A stretch of DNA of 64,000 nt from contig CANKVU010000019.1 in NCBI GenBank assembly GCA_947487205.1, positions 1 to 64,000 of the forward strand, in the 5' to 3' direction. This document shows, piece by piece, positions 56,802 to 64,000 of this stretch. Position 1 is the stretch's first letter, and each line of letters opens with the position of its first letter. The translations under genes were made by a program, and so were the position numbers. The notes under the pieces were generated by a model. That model did no database searches. It was given only the letters and a program-made list of their open reading frames with translations, and was not told the DNA's origin. The DNA is from an uncultured Paracoccaceae bacterium. GTDB lineage: Bacteria > Pseudomonadota > Alphaproteobacteria > Rhodobacterales > Rhodobacteraceae.

Positions 56802-59800
56802 TCAAGCGGTGAGGCCCAGCATCGTGTATTCGGTGGTGATATCGATGGTGTCCGCGGTGACGCCGTCGCCGCGCATGAAGATCGCGTCGTTCCGACCCTC
56901 GGGGTCGTCGAGATAGAGGACGACCTGCGGTCCGGCCTCGCGGATGGAGGCGATCTCCACCCCCGGGGCGAGGGCGATCCGGTCCACCCCCACCTCGAAA
57001 TCGTCGATCACGTCGCGCTCGCGGATGCCGTTCAGGGCCTCGTCGCCGATGACGAACGTATCCGCCCCGGCGCCTCCGTTCTGGAAGTCGTAGCGGCCGC
57101 CGCCGGAGACGATGATGTCGTCGCCCTCGGTGCCCATGATCCGGTCGATCCCGCCATCCTCGCCGAAGATGATGCTGGCGGCCGGGCCGTCGTCGATCAC
57201 CGTGTCGTCGCGGAAGATCAGGTTCTGGATCCGATCGTCCTCCACCGGCCCGGCATCCACCATGTCATAGGCGGTCTCCTCGGTCGCGAAGTTCGCCGCG
57301 AGGTACTCGGCCAGGGCGTCCTGCTCGGTTCCGTCGGCGGCGAAGTCGGCCGCGCCGGTCATGGCCCCGTCCGTCTCCCCGTCGCCGTCGAGGTCATGGA
57401 GGTCGACCCGGTCGCTGACGTGATCCGGGAAGGGGTATCCGTCCCCGCCCTCGGCCAGGAAGTTCAGGGTGACGATCCGCACGTCGGCGGAGGCGTCGCC
57501 GACGATCTCGCCGTCCCGCACCAGGACGTCGAGGTCGTTGCCCTCGCCGTCGGTGATCGCCGCGCTGACGATCCGGTCGCCCGGCGCGCGGGCCTCGTTG
57601 AAGCTGAACCGGACCCCGGCGAGCTGCGGGAACTGTCCCGCGACCCCTTCCCCGGCGGAGCTGTCGATCTGCGCAACGCCGTGCTCCAGCACCGCGACCA
57701 GCCCTTCGCGGCTGAGAGTGACGAGGCTCAACCCGTTGTTGAAGGCCAGCGCGGTGGCGATGTCGTTCTGGCTGATCCCGCCCTCGGGCTTGATCACCTC
57801 GCCCTCGGAATTGACGATCTGTCCGTTGGGCGTCCGGACGGCCTCGGTCCCGCCCGGCGGCACCACCGCCTCGCCGATGGAGGCCCGGATGCCGCCGCCG
57901 TTCTTGATCGAGACCTGGACGGTCTCGTCGTATCCGCGCGCGATCGCCAGGTTCGCGTCGGCGGTCAGGTTGCCCAGGTTGGTCTCCTGGGTGCGGACCC
58001 CGTTGGGATCGGCGGGCGCGAAGGTGCCGGACCGGTTGCCGTTCAGGAAAACCTCGGAGCGGCCGAAGACGTTGCTCTCGGTGGCGATGATCCGGTCCTC
58101 GATGGCGTCGGCGATGGCCTGGATCTCGCGATCGACCAGGTCGCCGGCCCCGAGATCGGCCACGCCCTGGGCGTCCGTCGCATAGGCGCCGCTGACCTCG
58201 GGGTCGTAGCTCTCGGGGATGATCCGGCCCTCCGCGTCGAACTCGACGACCAGCCGACCCACATACGTGTAGGAGCCGTCGGTGTTTACCACCGCCGTGG
58301 AGCCGCCATCCGCGTTCTCGACGAATTGCGGATACGGGCCCTGGTCGCTGTCGCCGGCCCGTGCCCGGTCGGTCCCGTCGAAGAGGCGGGTGTTCGAGCC
58401 CCCGGCGACGATCACGTCCACGCTGGAGAGCCGCCCGGCCAGGTCCAGCTCGATGTCGAGCTGCTGCATGTGCGCCAGCAGCACCACCTTGTTCATCCCC
58501 GGATTGTCGGAGAGGAGGGTGTCCACCTCGCCCTGGATGATCCCCGCCAGTTCGTCGAGTTCCGCACCGGTCGGGGACGTCCCCGCCCAGTCCGGGTTCA
58601 CCTCCAGCTCACCCGTGGAGGAGATCGACGGCAGGGTCGGCGTCGTGGCGCCCACCACGCCGATCAATTCTCCGTTCTCCTCCAGCACGGTCGAGGAGGT
58701 GACGGCATTGGGTATCGGCGGCTGCCCGCCCTCGACCTCCAGCGGCGCGAGGTTCGGGTCGGTGGAGAAGTCGAGGTTCGCCGAGAGGTAGGGGAAGGCC
58801 GTGCCCTCGAACTCCTGCCCCGCCAGATCCGAGGTGGCGAGGGCGGAGAAGTCGCCGTCGGCGTCGCCGGAGATCAGCCCGGCGAGGACCCCGGTCCCGT
58901 TGTCGAACTCGTGGTTGCCGAGCGCGATGGCCTGGAGGCCGAGCTCGTTCTGGATCTGGATGTCCGCGATCCCGGCGGAGCCGAACACCGCTTCCGAGGC
59001 CGCGTAGAAGACGCCCGGGATGAAGGCGTCGCCGGAGGAGAGGCGGATCGTGTTGTCCTCTACCCCGTCATTGCCGAGATCCTGTGCTTCCAGAGCGTTC
59101 ATCACCGCCGAGAGGTTCGGCGCGTCGACGATCGCACCCGACGCGGCCTCCTGATCGGCCAGGTGCAGCAGTTCGAGCGTATAGGGGCCCGTCTCCGGCT
59201 CCGGCTCCGGCTCGCCCAGCAGGTTCTCAAGGGTGTAGACGGAGACGGTGCCGCTGACCTCGTTGCCGGCGGCGATCTCGACCTTGCCGCTCGCGCTGTT
59301 TTCGGCGGGGATCACGGCGATGCCCTCGGGGCCGAGGTCGCTCATCGGATAGGGCGGCTCCGTATCGCCGGTGCCCCGGTCGTTCAGGTCGATGGTGCCG
59401 ACATAGCGGATATATTCCGGCGCCTCGGGGTCGGTCACGTCCATGAAGACGAGCCCGTTCTGCCGCTCCAGCCCGATGACGGCGATCTGCCGGCCGCCGA
59501 CCTCGGCCATGGCGATGGCCTCGGGCTCCGGCCCCTTGTCGTCGGAGCGGTCCTCGGTGTCGAAGGGATCGGTGTTGTCCACGTTGAACAGGTCCGCGGG
59601 CAGTTCGCGGGCGATCACTTGCTCGAAGAGGTCGCCGCTGTCCGAGACGAGGGCGCCGTCCTCGTCCCAGATCGCGAAGGACCGCGCGCCGTAGACGTAG
59701 AGTTCGTCGAAGTCGCCGTCCCCGTCGGTGTCGCCGCGGGTCGTGGTGATGCCGAGCTCGCCGATCGCCTCGGGCGCCTGAAGGGCGGCAGCGTCGGGGA

Positions 59801-62800
59801 AGGCGGTGGGATCGAGGGTGACGTCCTGCACCTCCGCCTCCTCCGAGAAGCCGTCGTAATCGCGGCTGTCGCCCTCGTTCGCGGTGACGTAGTAGGTGCG
59901 CCCGTCGACCTCGTAGGAGGCGATGGCATCGGGCTGGTACATGCCGAAGATCGGGTAATTCTCGATGTTTACGCCGCCATCCTCGTTCGACGCGTCAAGG
60001 CCGTTGCCGGGCAGCGCATGGTCCTTGAAGCCGAGCGGCACGATGTCGGTGAAGCTCTTCGAGGCGATGTCGAAGATGCCGAAGGCGTTCGCCTCCTGCA
60101 GGGTCACCATCAGCTCGCCGTTCCCCTCGGCGATGTATTCGGGCTCCAGGTCCTGGGCGAGGCTCGCGCCGGGGCCGAAGATCCGCACGCCGGCGCCTTC
60201 CAGCGTGGCACGCGCGCCGTCGAAGCTCCCGAAGCCGGCGAAGGTCACTTCGGAGGCGGAAGGATCGTCGCGGTTCAGGTCCACGACCGACAGGCCGCCC
60301 TCGGGATCCACCGTGTACTCGTCGTCGGGCTCGCCCTCGATCGCCACGAAGATCTGGCTGCCGTTCTTCGAGAAGGTCAGCATGTCCGGAAGGGCGCCCT
60401 TCGCGTCGAAGGTCGCCAGTTCGTCGCGCGTCTCCGCGTCGTAGAGTTTCACGAAGCCCGGATCGGTGACCTTCTCCGCCGACACCGCCACGGCGACGAT
60501 GCCGCCGTTCACGGCGACGGAGTTCGCGCCGCCCGCGCCCACCTCGATCGTGTCGATCCGGACCAGGTTGGCACCTCGCGTCCCGAACACGTCCACGGTG
60601 CCGGCGTCGGCGTTGGTGACGAAGTACCGGCCGTCCTCGTAGGCCACGATCTCCGCCGCGCCCTCGTCGAAGGCCCCGGGCGCGCTGCGGGCCACGCGCT
60701 CGACCCCCAGCTCGAACGCGGGCGCCGCTCCGCCGAGCGAGAGGGAGGCGAGGATCGGATCGTGATCCGAAGCGGTCGCCGGGGTCTCGCCGAACTCGCT
60801 GTTGACGTGGACGGGGTCGAACTCGGCCCCGTCCGCGATATTCCGGCTGACCAGGATATGGTCGAGAGATTGGCTGTTTCCCTGGAAGTTGTAGGAATAG
60901 CGCTCGTCGGGGTCGAGCGTGTCGGTCAGGTTGGTCAGCACGGCCTCGCCCGGCGTGTCGATCACCTCCGACCCGGTCCAGCTCTTCGTCCCGGCCATGA
61001 TCTCCAGCGGAGAGACGAACTCGAACTCGTTCATGTCGCCCGTGACGACCACGTTGGCGTCGGGATCGTCCGCCAGAAGCCCGTCGATGAAGTCGTTGAC
61101 CTCCTGCGCCTGGGCGCGGCGCTCGTTCAGCGAGACGTTGACCGATGGGTCTTCCTGAAGGTCCTCGAAGGGCTGCGACATGCCCAGGATCGGGGCCGAT
61201 CCGCCCTTCGACGACAGGTGATTGTTGATGACCTTCACCGTCTCGCCGTCCTTGACGAAGTCCGCGACGAGCGGCAGGCGGGCGCCCTCGAAGGCGCCGC
61301 CGGGGGCCTGGCTGCCGATGGCGCGCAGGCTGCCCTCGACGAGGCTCACCTCGTCGGCCTTGTAGAGGAAGACGTTGCGGATGTTGCCGCCCGGGAAGCC
61401 GCCCGAGGCATCCTCGATGATGAACGGGTTGTCGAGGTAGGCATAGCGCGGACCGCCCGCGGCCGCGATCTCGTCCACCAGGAGCTGCAGCGTCTCGTCG
61501 GCGGCGGTGACGCCTGACCCGTCCATGCCCACCGTGCCGTTGTTGTCCTGGATCTCCTGCAATCCGAGGATGTCGGGGGCGTCGAGATTGCCCACGATCT
61601 GCTCGGCGATCGCGGTGAAGCGGCCATTCGCCACGTCGAGGTCGTCCTCCCCCGTCCCGGGCGTGCCGTCGAGGTTGTCGTCGTCGTTCGGGTCGAGGTT
61701 CAGGACATTGTAGGAGGCGACCGTCAGACGGCCGCCCTCGCCCGTGATCCGCGACACCTCCGGGGTCAGGTCCGACGCCCCGACCTGGCCGGAGAAATCC
61801 TCGGTCGGCACGATCTGGAAATTGCCGAAGTCGTAATCCACGACACCCGTCACGTCGCCGAGCGCCGCGCCGGTATCGACCAGCGGCGCGTCGAAGCCGG
61901 AGAGCTGCGGATCGGCGTCGATCTGGATCCGCTCGGGGTTGAAGTCGTCGGGCGAGATGTTGAGCGTGCCGCGCTGCGACAGACCGCTCGCGGAGGCCCC
62001 CATGTCGGCGGCGGCGAAGATCTCGCCGAAGCCGTTGGTGCCCGAGACCGCGACGGCGTCGCTGACCGTGACCAGCATGCCCTCGAGCGCCTCGAAGAAG
62101 TCGATGCCGTCGGCGCCGGGATCGAAGCTCGCGAAGCTGTCACCGTCGATCTCCGTATCGGCGGGCCGCACGCCCGCCGCCCCGATCGTGACCGGCGCGA
62201 CCGTGCCCGTGCCGGTGACCGTCACGCGGTCGGCGGCGATCTGCGTGGTGGGCAGGTTGCGGCTGGAGGCACCGCCGGGAAAGAATTCGCTCACGAAGCC
62301 TTGGACCTCGACCGCGTCGCCCGTCGCGACCCCGGGCGCGCCGCCGGTGAAGACGAAGATCGCGTCGGATGTCGTCGCATCGCCGTCCCCCTCCCCGTCC
62401 TGCAGGTAGAAGCCGTTGCCGCCCGTCGCGGTGACGATGCCGCCGGTCACGACCAGGGCGCCGTCGACGGAGGCCACGCTCGGCACGATCGCGAGGAAAT
62501 CCGCCGCGCCCTGGCCGTCGTCCAGGACGAAGGGGGAGATGTGGCCCGCGCCCTGGATCTCGTAGACCGCCGCCGCGATGGCGTCGTCTCCGGTGCCGTC
62601 CCCCGCCCGGTTCGCCGCGCCGGGCGTATCGCCGGAGAGGTCGCCGAAGGGGAGCGGCGCGAAGCCGCCACCGGCGAGGCGCGCGGCCCCGGCCGCGGTG
62701 AAGTCGCCGTCGGGGCCGACCACCGTGCCGGAATAGGTCACGTCGGGCGTTCCGTCCCCGTCGACAAGGGAGACGCTGTCGATAACCGTGCCGGTCAGCC

Positions 62801-63722
62801 CCTCCGGCATGCCGTCGTCCTCGATATCGAGATCGTCGCCCGGAGCGCCGTCGAAATCGCGGACGAGGAGGAGGGTCGACGGGCTGCCGAAGACGTCGAA
62901 ATCTGCGACGAGATCGCTGTCCTGCACCATGGCCTGGGGGATCTGCGCCGCGAGATCGGCATTGCGGATCAGGAGACGCCCGTCCTCGTCCACCGTCAGG
63001 CCACCGAGGTCGAAGGCGTAATCCACCTGCCCCGGGGCGAACTCCCCCGAGACCACCACCAGCGACAGGCCGTCGAGAGAGGTGCCCGGCGCCGCGGACA
63101 CCTCGACGTAGTTGCTGGACTCGTCCGTGTCGCCGGCCGAGGAAATGCGAAGCTCGTTGATGGTCACGTCCGGAGCGCCGGTGTCGCCTCCGCCATAGCT
63201 GCCCGTGGGGAAGGGCGTCGCGGCCTCGGCGTTCCGCGCAGCGCCGTCCAGCGCGCCCGGCGCGCTGAAGGTCCAGTCGGCGGGGTCGAAGTCCGGGCTG
63301 GGGCCCGTGCCCGCCTTCCGGTAGGCCCAGCCGTCCTGGTACTCCCACGCCGTCCCGGTGCCATCCGTGTCGGGCTGGCCGAAGAGATCGATCACCGCGC
63401 CGTCGCGGTAGAGCTCGATCGCGTCGTCGCCGTTGACCGAGGCGGCACCGGAACCGGCATGGGTCGGGGCGAAGCCGAACCAATCGGCGAAGCCCTGTTC
63501 GTCCGTCGTCACGTAGACATTCTCGCCGGCGGCGAGGGGGCCGGCGGCGAGGGGGCCGGCGGGGAAGTCGAACTCCTGTCCGTCGCTGCCGCCACCGTTA
63601 TTGGCCGATCCCAGACCGTAGATCGCCAGGTCGGGGATGTCCTCCACCGCCGTCAGTTCGATCGCCTTGGGCAGGCCACCCGGGAGTGGGCCGTCGATTA
63701 CGCCGGAAATGACGAGTGTCAT
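56802..63722 (-). CDS. giant extracellular nuclease/5'-nucleotidase-like multidomain RTX protein
   Basis: 2306 residues from ATG 63722 (GGGG 8 bases upstream). No Sec signal. Order: lamin-tail-like domain (1-140; VISGVIDGPLPGG, PKAIELTAV), second lamin-tail-like domain (185-370; VTINELRISSAG), OB-like ExeM segment (380-600; VYEIQGAGHISPF, GNGFYLQDGEGDG), endonuclease/exonuclease/phosphatase domain (665-990; VASYNVLNLD, ILGLQEIQDN, VVVTGDMNEFEF, ASDHDPILASL), choice-of-anchor I domain (1000-1500), 5'-nucleotidase (1510-2140; SSGDAFIPG, ALGNHEFDNG), and a C-terminal RTX block (DRIMGTEGDDIIVSGGG, GGAGADTFVIGD). It probably releases phosphate or nucleosides from extracellular DNA and nucleotides, secreted by a type I system. 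Parts of the 5'-nucleotidase metal site are changed. Confidence 0.9.
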   Translation of the reverse strand: MTLVISGVIDGPLPGGLPKAIELTAVEDIPDLAIYGLGSANNGGGSDGQEFDFPAGPLAAGPLAAGENVYVTTDEQGFADWFGFAPTHAGSGAASVNGDDAIELYRDGAVIDLFGQPDTDGTGTAWEYQDGWAYRKAGTGPSPDFDPADWTFSAPGALDGAARNAEAATPFPTGSYGGGDTGAPDVTINELRISSAGDTDESSNYVEVSAAPGTSLDGLSLVVVSGEFAPGQVDYAFDLGGLTVDEDGRLLIRNADLAAQIPQAMVQDSDLVADFDVFGSPSTLLLVRDFDGAPGDDLDIEDDGMPEGLTGTVIDSVSLVDGDGTPDVTYSGTVVGPDGDFTAAGAARLAGGGFAPLPFGDLSGDTPGAANRAGDGTGDDAIAAAVYEIQGAGHISPFVLDDGQGAADFLAIVPSVASVDGALVVTGGIVTATGGNGFYLQDGEGDGDATTSDAIFVFTGGAPGVATGDAVEVQGFVSEFFPGGASSRNLPTTQIAADRVTVTGTGTVAPVTIGAAGVRPADTEIDGDSFASFDPGADGIDFFEALEGMLVTVSDAVAVSGTNGFGEIFAAADMGASASGLSQRGTLNISPDDFNPERIQIDADPQLSGFDAPLVDTGAALGDVTGVVDYDFGNFQIVPTEDFSGQVGASDLTPEVSRITGEGGRLTVASYNVLNLDPNDDDNLDGTPGTGEDDLDVANGRFTAIAEQIVGNLDAPDILGLQEIQDNNGTVGMDGSGVTAADETLQLLVDEIAAAGGPRYAYLDNPFIIEDASGGFPGGNIRNVFLYKADEVSLVEGSLRAIGSQAPGGAFEGARLPLVADFVKDGETVKVINNHLSSKGGSAPILGMSQPFEDLQEDPSVNVSLNERRAQAQEVNDFIDGLLADDPDANVVVTGDMNEFEFVSPLEIMAGTKSWTGSEVIDTPGEAVLTNLTDTLDPDERYSYNFQGNSQSLDHILVSRNIADGAEFDPVHVNSEFGETPATASDHDPILASLSLGGAAPAFELGVERVARSAPGAFDEGAAEIVAYEDGRYFVTNADAGTVDVFGTRGANLVRIDTIEVGAGGANSVAVNGGIVAVAVSAEKVTDPGFVKLYDAETRDELATFDAKGALPDMLTFSKNGSQIFVAIEGEPDDEYTVDPEGGLSVVDLNRDDPSASEVTFAGFGSFDGARATLEGAGVRIFGPGASLAQDLEPEYIAEGNGELMVTLQEANAFGIFDIASKSFTDIVPLGFKDHALPGNGLDASNEDGGVNIENYPIFGMYQPDAIASYEVDGRTYYVTANEGDSRDYDGFSEEAEVQDVTLDPTAFPDAAALQAPEAIGELGITTTRGDTDGDGDFDELYVYGARSFAIWDEDGALVSDSGDLFEQVIARELPADLFNVDNTDPFDTEDRSDDKGPEPEAIAMAEVGGRQIAVIGLERQNGLVFMDVTDPEAPEYIRYVGTIDLNDRGTGDTEPPYPMSDLGPEGIAVIPAENSASGKVEIAAGNEVSGTVSVYTLENLLGEPEPEPETGPYTLELLHLADQEAASGAIVDAPNLSAVMNALEAQDLGNDGVEDNTIRLSSGDAFIPGVFYAASEAVFGSAGIADIQIQNELGLQAIALGNHEFDNGTGVLAGLISGDADGDFSALATSDLAGQEFEGTAFPYLSANLDFSTDPNLAPLEVEGGQPPIPNAVTSSTVLEENGELIGVVGATTPTLPSISSTGELEVNPDWAGTSPTGAELDELAGIIQGEVDTLLSDNPGMNKVVLLAHMQQLDIELDLAGRLSSVDVIVAGGSNTRLFDGTDRARAGDSDQGPYPQFVENADGGSTAVVNTDGSYTYVGRLVVEFDAEGRIIPESYDPEVSGAYATDAQGVADLGAGDLVDREIQAIADAIEDRIIATESNVFGRSEVFLNGNRSGTFAPADPNGVRTQETNLGNLTADANLAIARGYDETVQVSIKNGGGIRASIGEAVVPPGGTEAVRTPNGQIVNSEGEVIKPEGGISQNDIATALAFNNGLSLVTLSREGLVAVLEHGVAQIDSSAGEGVAGQFPQLAGVRFSFNEARAPGDRIVSAAITDGEGNDLDVLVRDGEIVGDASADVRIVTLNFLAEGGDGYPFPDHVSDRVDLHDLDGDGETDGAMTGAADFAADGTEQDALAEYLAANFATEETAYDMVDAGPVEDDRIQNLIFRDDTVIDDGPAASIIFGEDGGIDRIMGTEGDDIIVSGGGRYDFQNGGAGADTFVIGDEALNGIRERDVIDDFEVGVDRIALAPGVEIASIREAGPQVVLYLDDPEGRNDAIFMRGDGVTADTIDITTEYTMLGLTA
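63528..63560. repeat. 15-bp tandem repeat inside the giant nuclease gene
   Basis: GGCGGCGAGGGGGCC occurs twice in tandem (63528-63542, 63543-63557) with the start of a third copy. It encodes GPLAA-GPLAA near residue 58 of the giant protein. Slippage would change length by five residues without a frameshift. Confidence 0.8.
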
Positions 63723-63912
63723 GGAGTGAGCCCCTTTCCACCACCGCGGTACACGCATGGATCCGGGGCAAGGTGTCGTTGACGAATGCAACAGACGCGT
63801 AAAGGTTTAGGAAAATTTTACCGTTGAAGCGCGATGAATTGACCGCTCGGCCCCGCCCTTCGGAACATCGGCATTCCGCAAGGAGCCGATCTCCCGTGCT
63901 CCCTCGCGCCGA

Positions 63913-63999
63913 TTAGGTCGCCGCCGCCGGCTCGGGTCTGAGCCGGGAGGCGCCAAGCGCGCTCAGTCCCACCATCGACGTGGCCGTCACCAGCATCAG
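63913..63999 (-). CDS. C-terminal end of a possible membrane protein (runs off the right edge)
   Basis: Minus-strand reading from the right edge gives LMLVTATSMVGLSALGASRL and a short Pro/Glu/Ala tail, ending at TAA 63913-63915. It looks like a last transmembrane helix with a short cytoplasmic end. Only 28 residues are visible, so neither the frame nor a family can be confirmed. Confidence 0.35.
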   Translation of the reverse strand: MMLVTATSMVGLSALGASRLRPEPAAAT

Positions 64000-64000
64000 C

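Noticed and set aside
56766-61517. A 1583-codon open frame on the plus strand opposite the giant nuclease
   Set aside because: Same cause: antisense shadow of a GC-rich gene. The product has no recognisable domain.

Overview
The window looks like a chromosomal segment of a very high-GC alphaproteobacterium, most likely of the Rhodobacteraceae/Paracoccaceae group. Evidence: the pob/pca arrangement, two TRAP transporters, a phasin, a manganese catalase, a VPLPA-CTERM-type protein, RTX proteins with cadherin-like repeats, and strong G/C third-position bias. No rRNA gene, CRISPR array or complete insertion sequence is visible. About 11 kb lies in gene-free tracts longer than 300 bases, which is a lot for such an organism.

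Layout. 1-2.4 kb: 4-hydroxybenzoate/protocatechuate catabolism (start of pcaC, pobA, divergent pobR). 2.4-8.0 kb: a LysR regulator divergent from a tightly overlapping operon of a three-part TRAP importer and a thiamine-diphosphate enzyme. 8.7-14.4 kb: a small unknown protein, Mn-catalase, a VapBC-type toxin-antitoxin pair with visible promoter and operator, a 51-aa basic protein, a secreted serine hydrolase and a periplasmic asparaginase. 14.7-16.3 kb: dihydroxyacetone kinase. 16.6-20.4 kb: an envelope module of a SurA-N-like chaperone and a PRC-barrel protein, divergent from an OmpR/QseB-type two-component system with a CTTAGT-N5-CTTAGT box between them. 20.5-24.8 kb: a PQQ glucose-dehydrogenase-type enzyme split into a membrane gene and a catalytic gene, then a secreted alpha/beta hydrolase. 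25.0-27.2 kb: a ManA-like cupin and an aldo/keto reductase.

27.2-31.1 kb is a gene-poor, decayed tract with two apparent fragments of IS3-type OrfA proteins and a tRNA-Trp-like element whose 3' half is intact but whose anticodon arm is not. It reads as an old mobile-element landing site. 31.1-38.5 kb is a hexonate/hexuronate cluster: uxuA-uxuB diverge from gntR-dctPQM-dehydrogenase, together giving import, oxidation, reduction and dehydration to 2-keto-3-deoxygluconate. 38.5-40.4 kb is again gene-free.

40.4-51.2 kb holds a type I secretion locus. An HlyD adaptor and two different, overlapping ABC exporter genes are transcribed away from a roughly 1775-residue RTX/cadherin-like protein, with a cluster of ATTCG/CGAAT boxes in the shared promoter region. 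52.0-54.9 kb has a polysaccharide-deacetylase/allantoinase-like gene and an Ldh-family dehydrogenase. 55.1 kb has a phasin with a good terminator. 56.2-63.7 kb has a VPLPA-type exported protein and a 2306-residue protein combining lamin-tail-like, OB-like, endonuclease/exonuclease/phosphatase, choice-of-anchor I, 5'-nucleotidase and RTX modules. A final partial reading frame runs off the right end. All functional statements are from reading the sequence and from family knowledge; no database search was possible.
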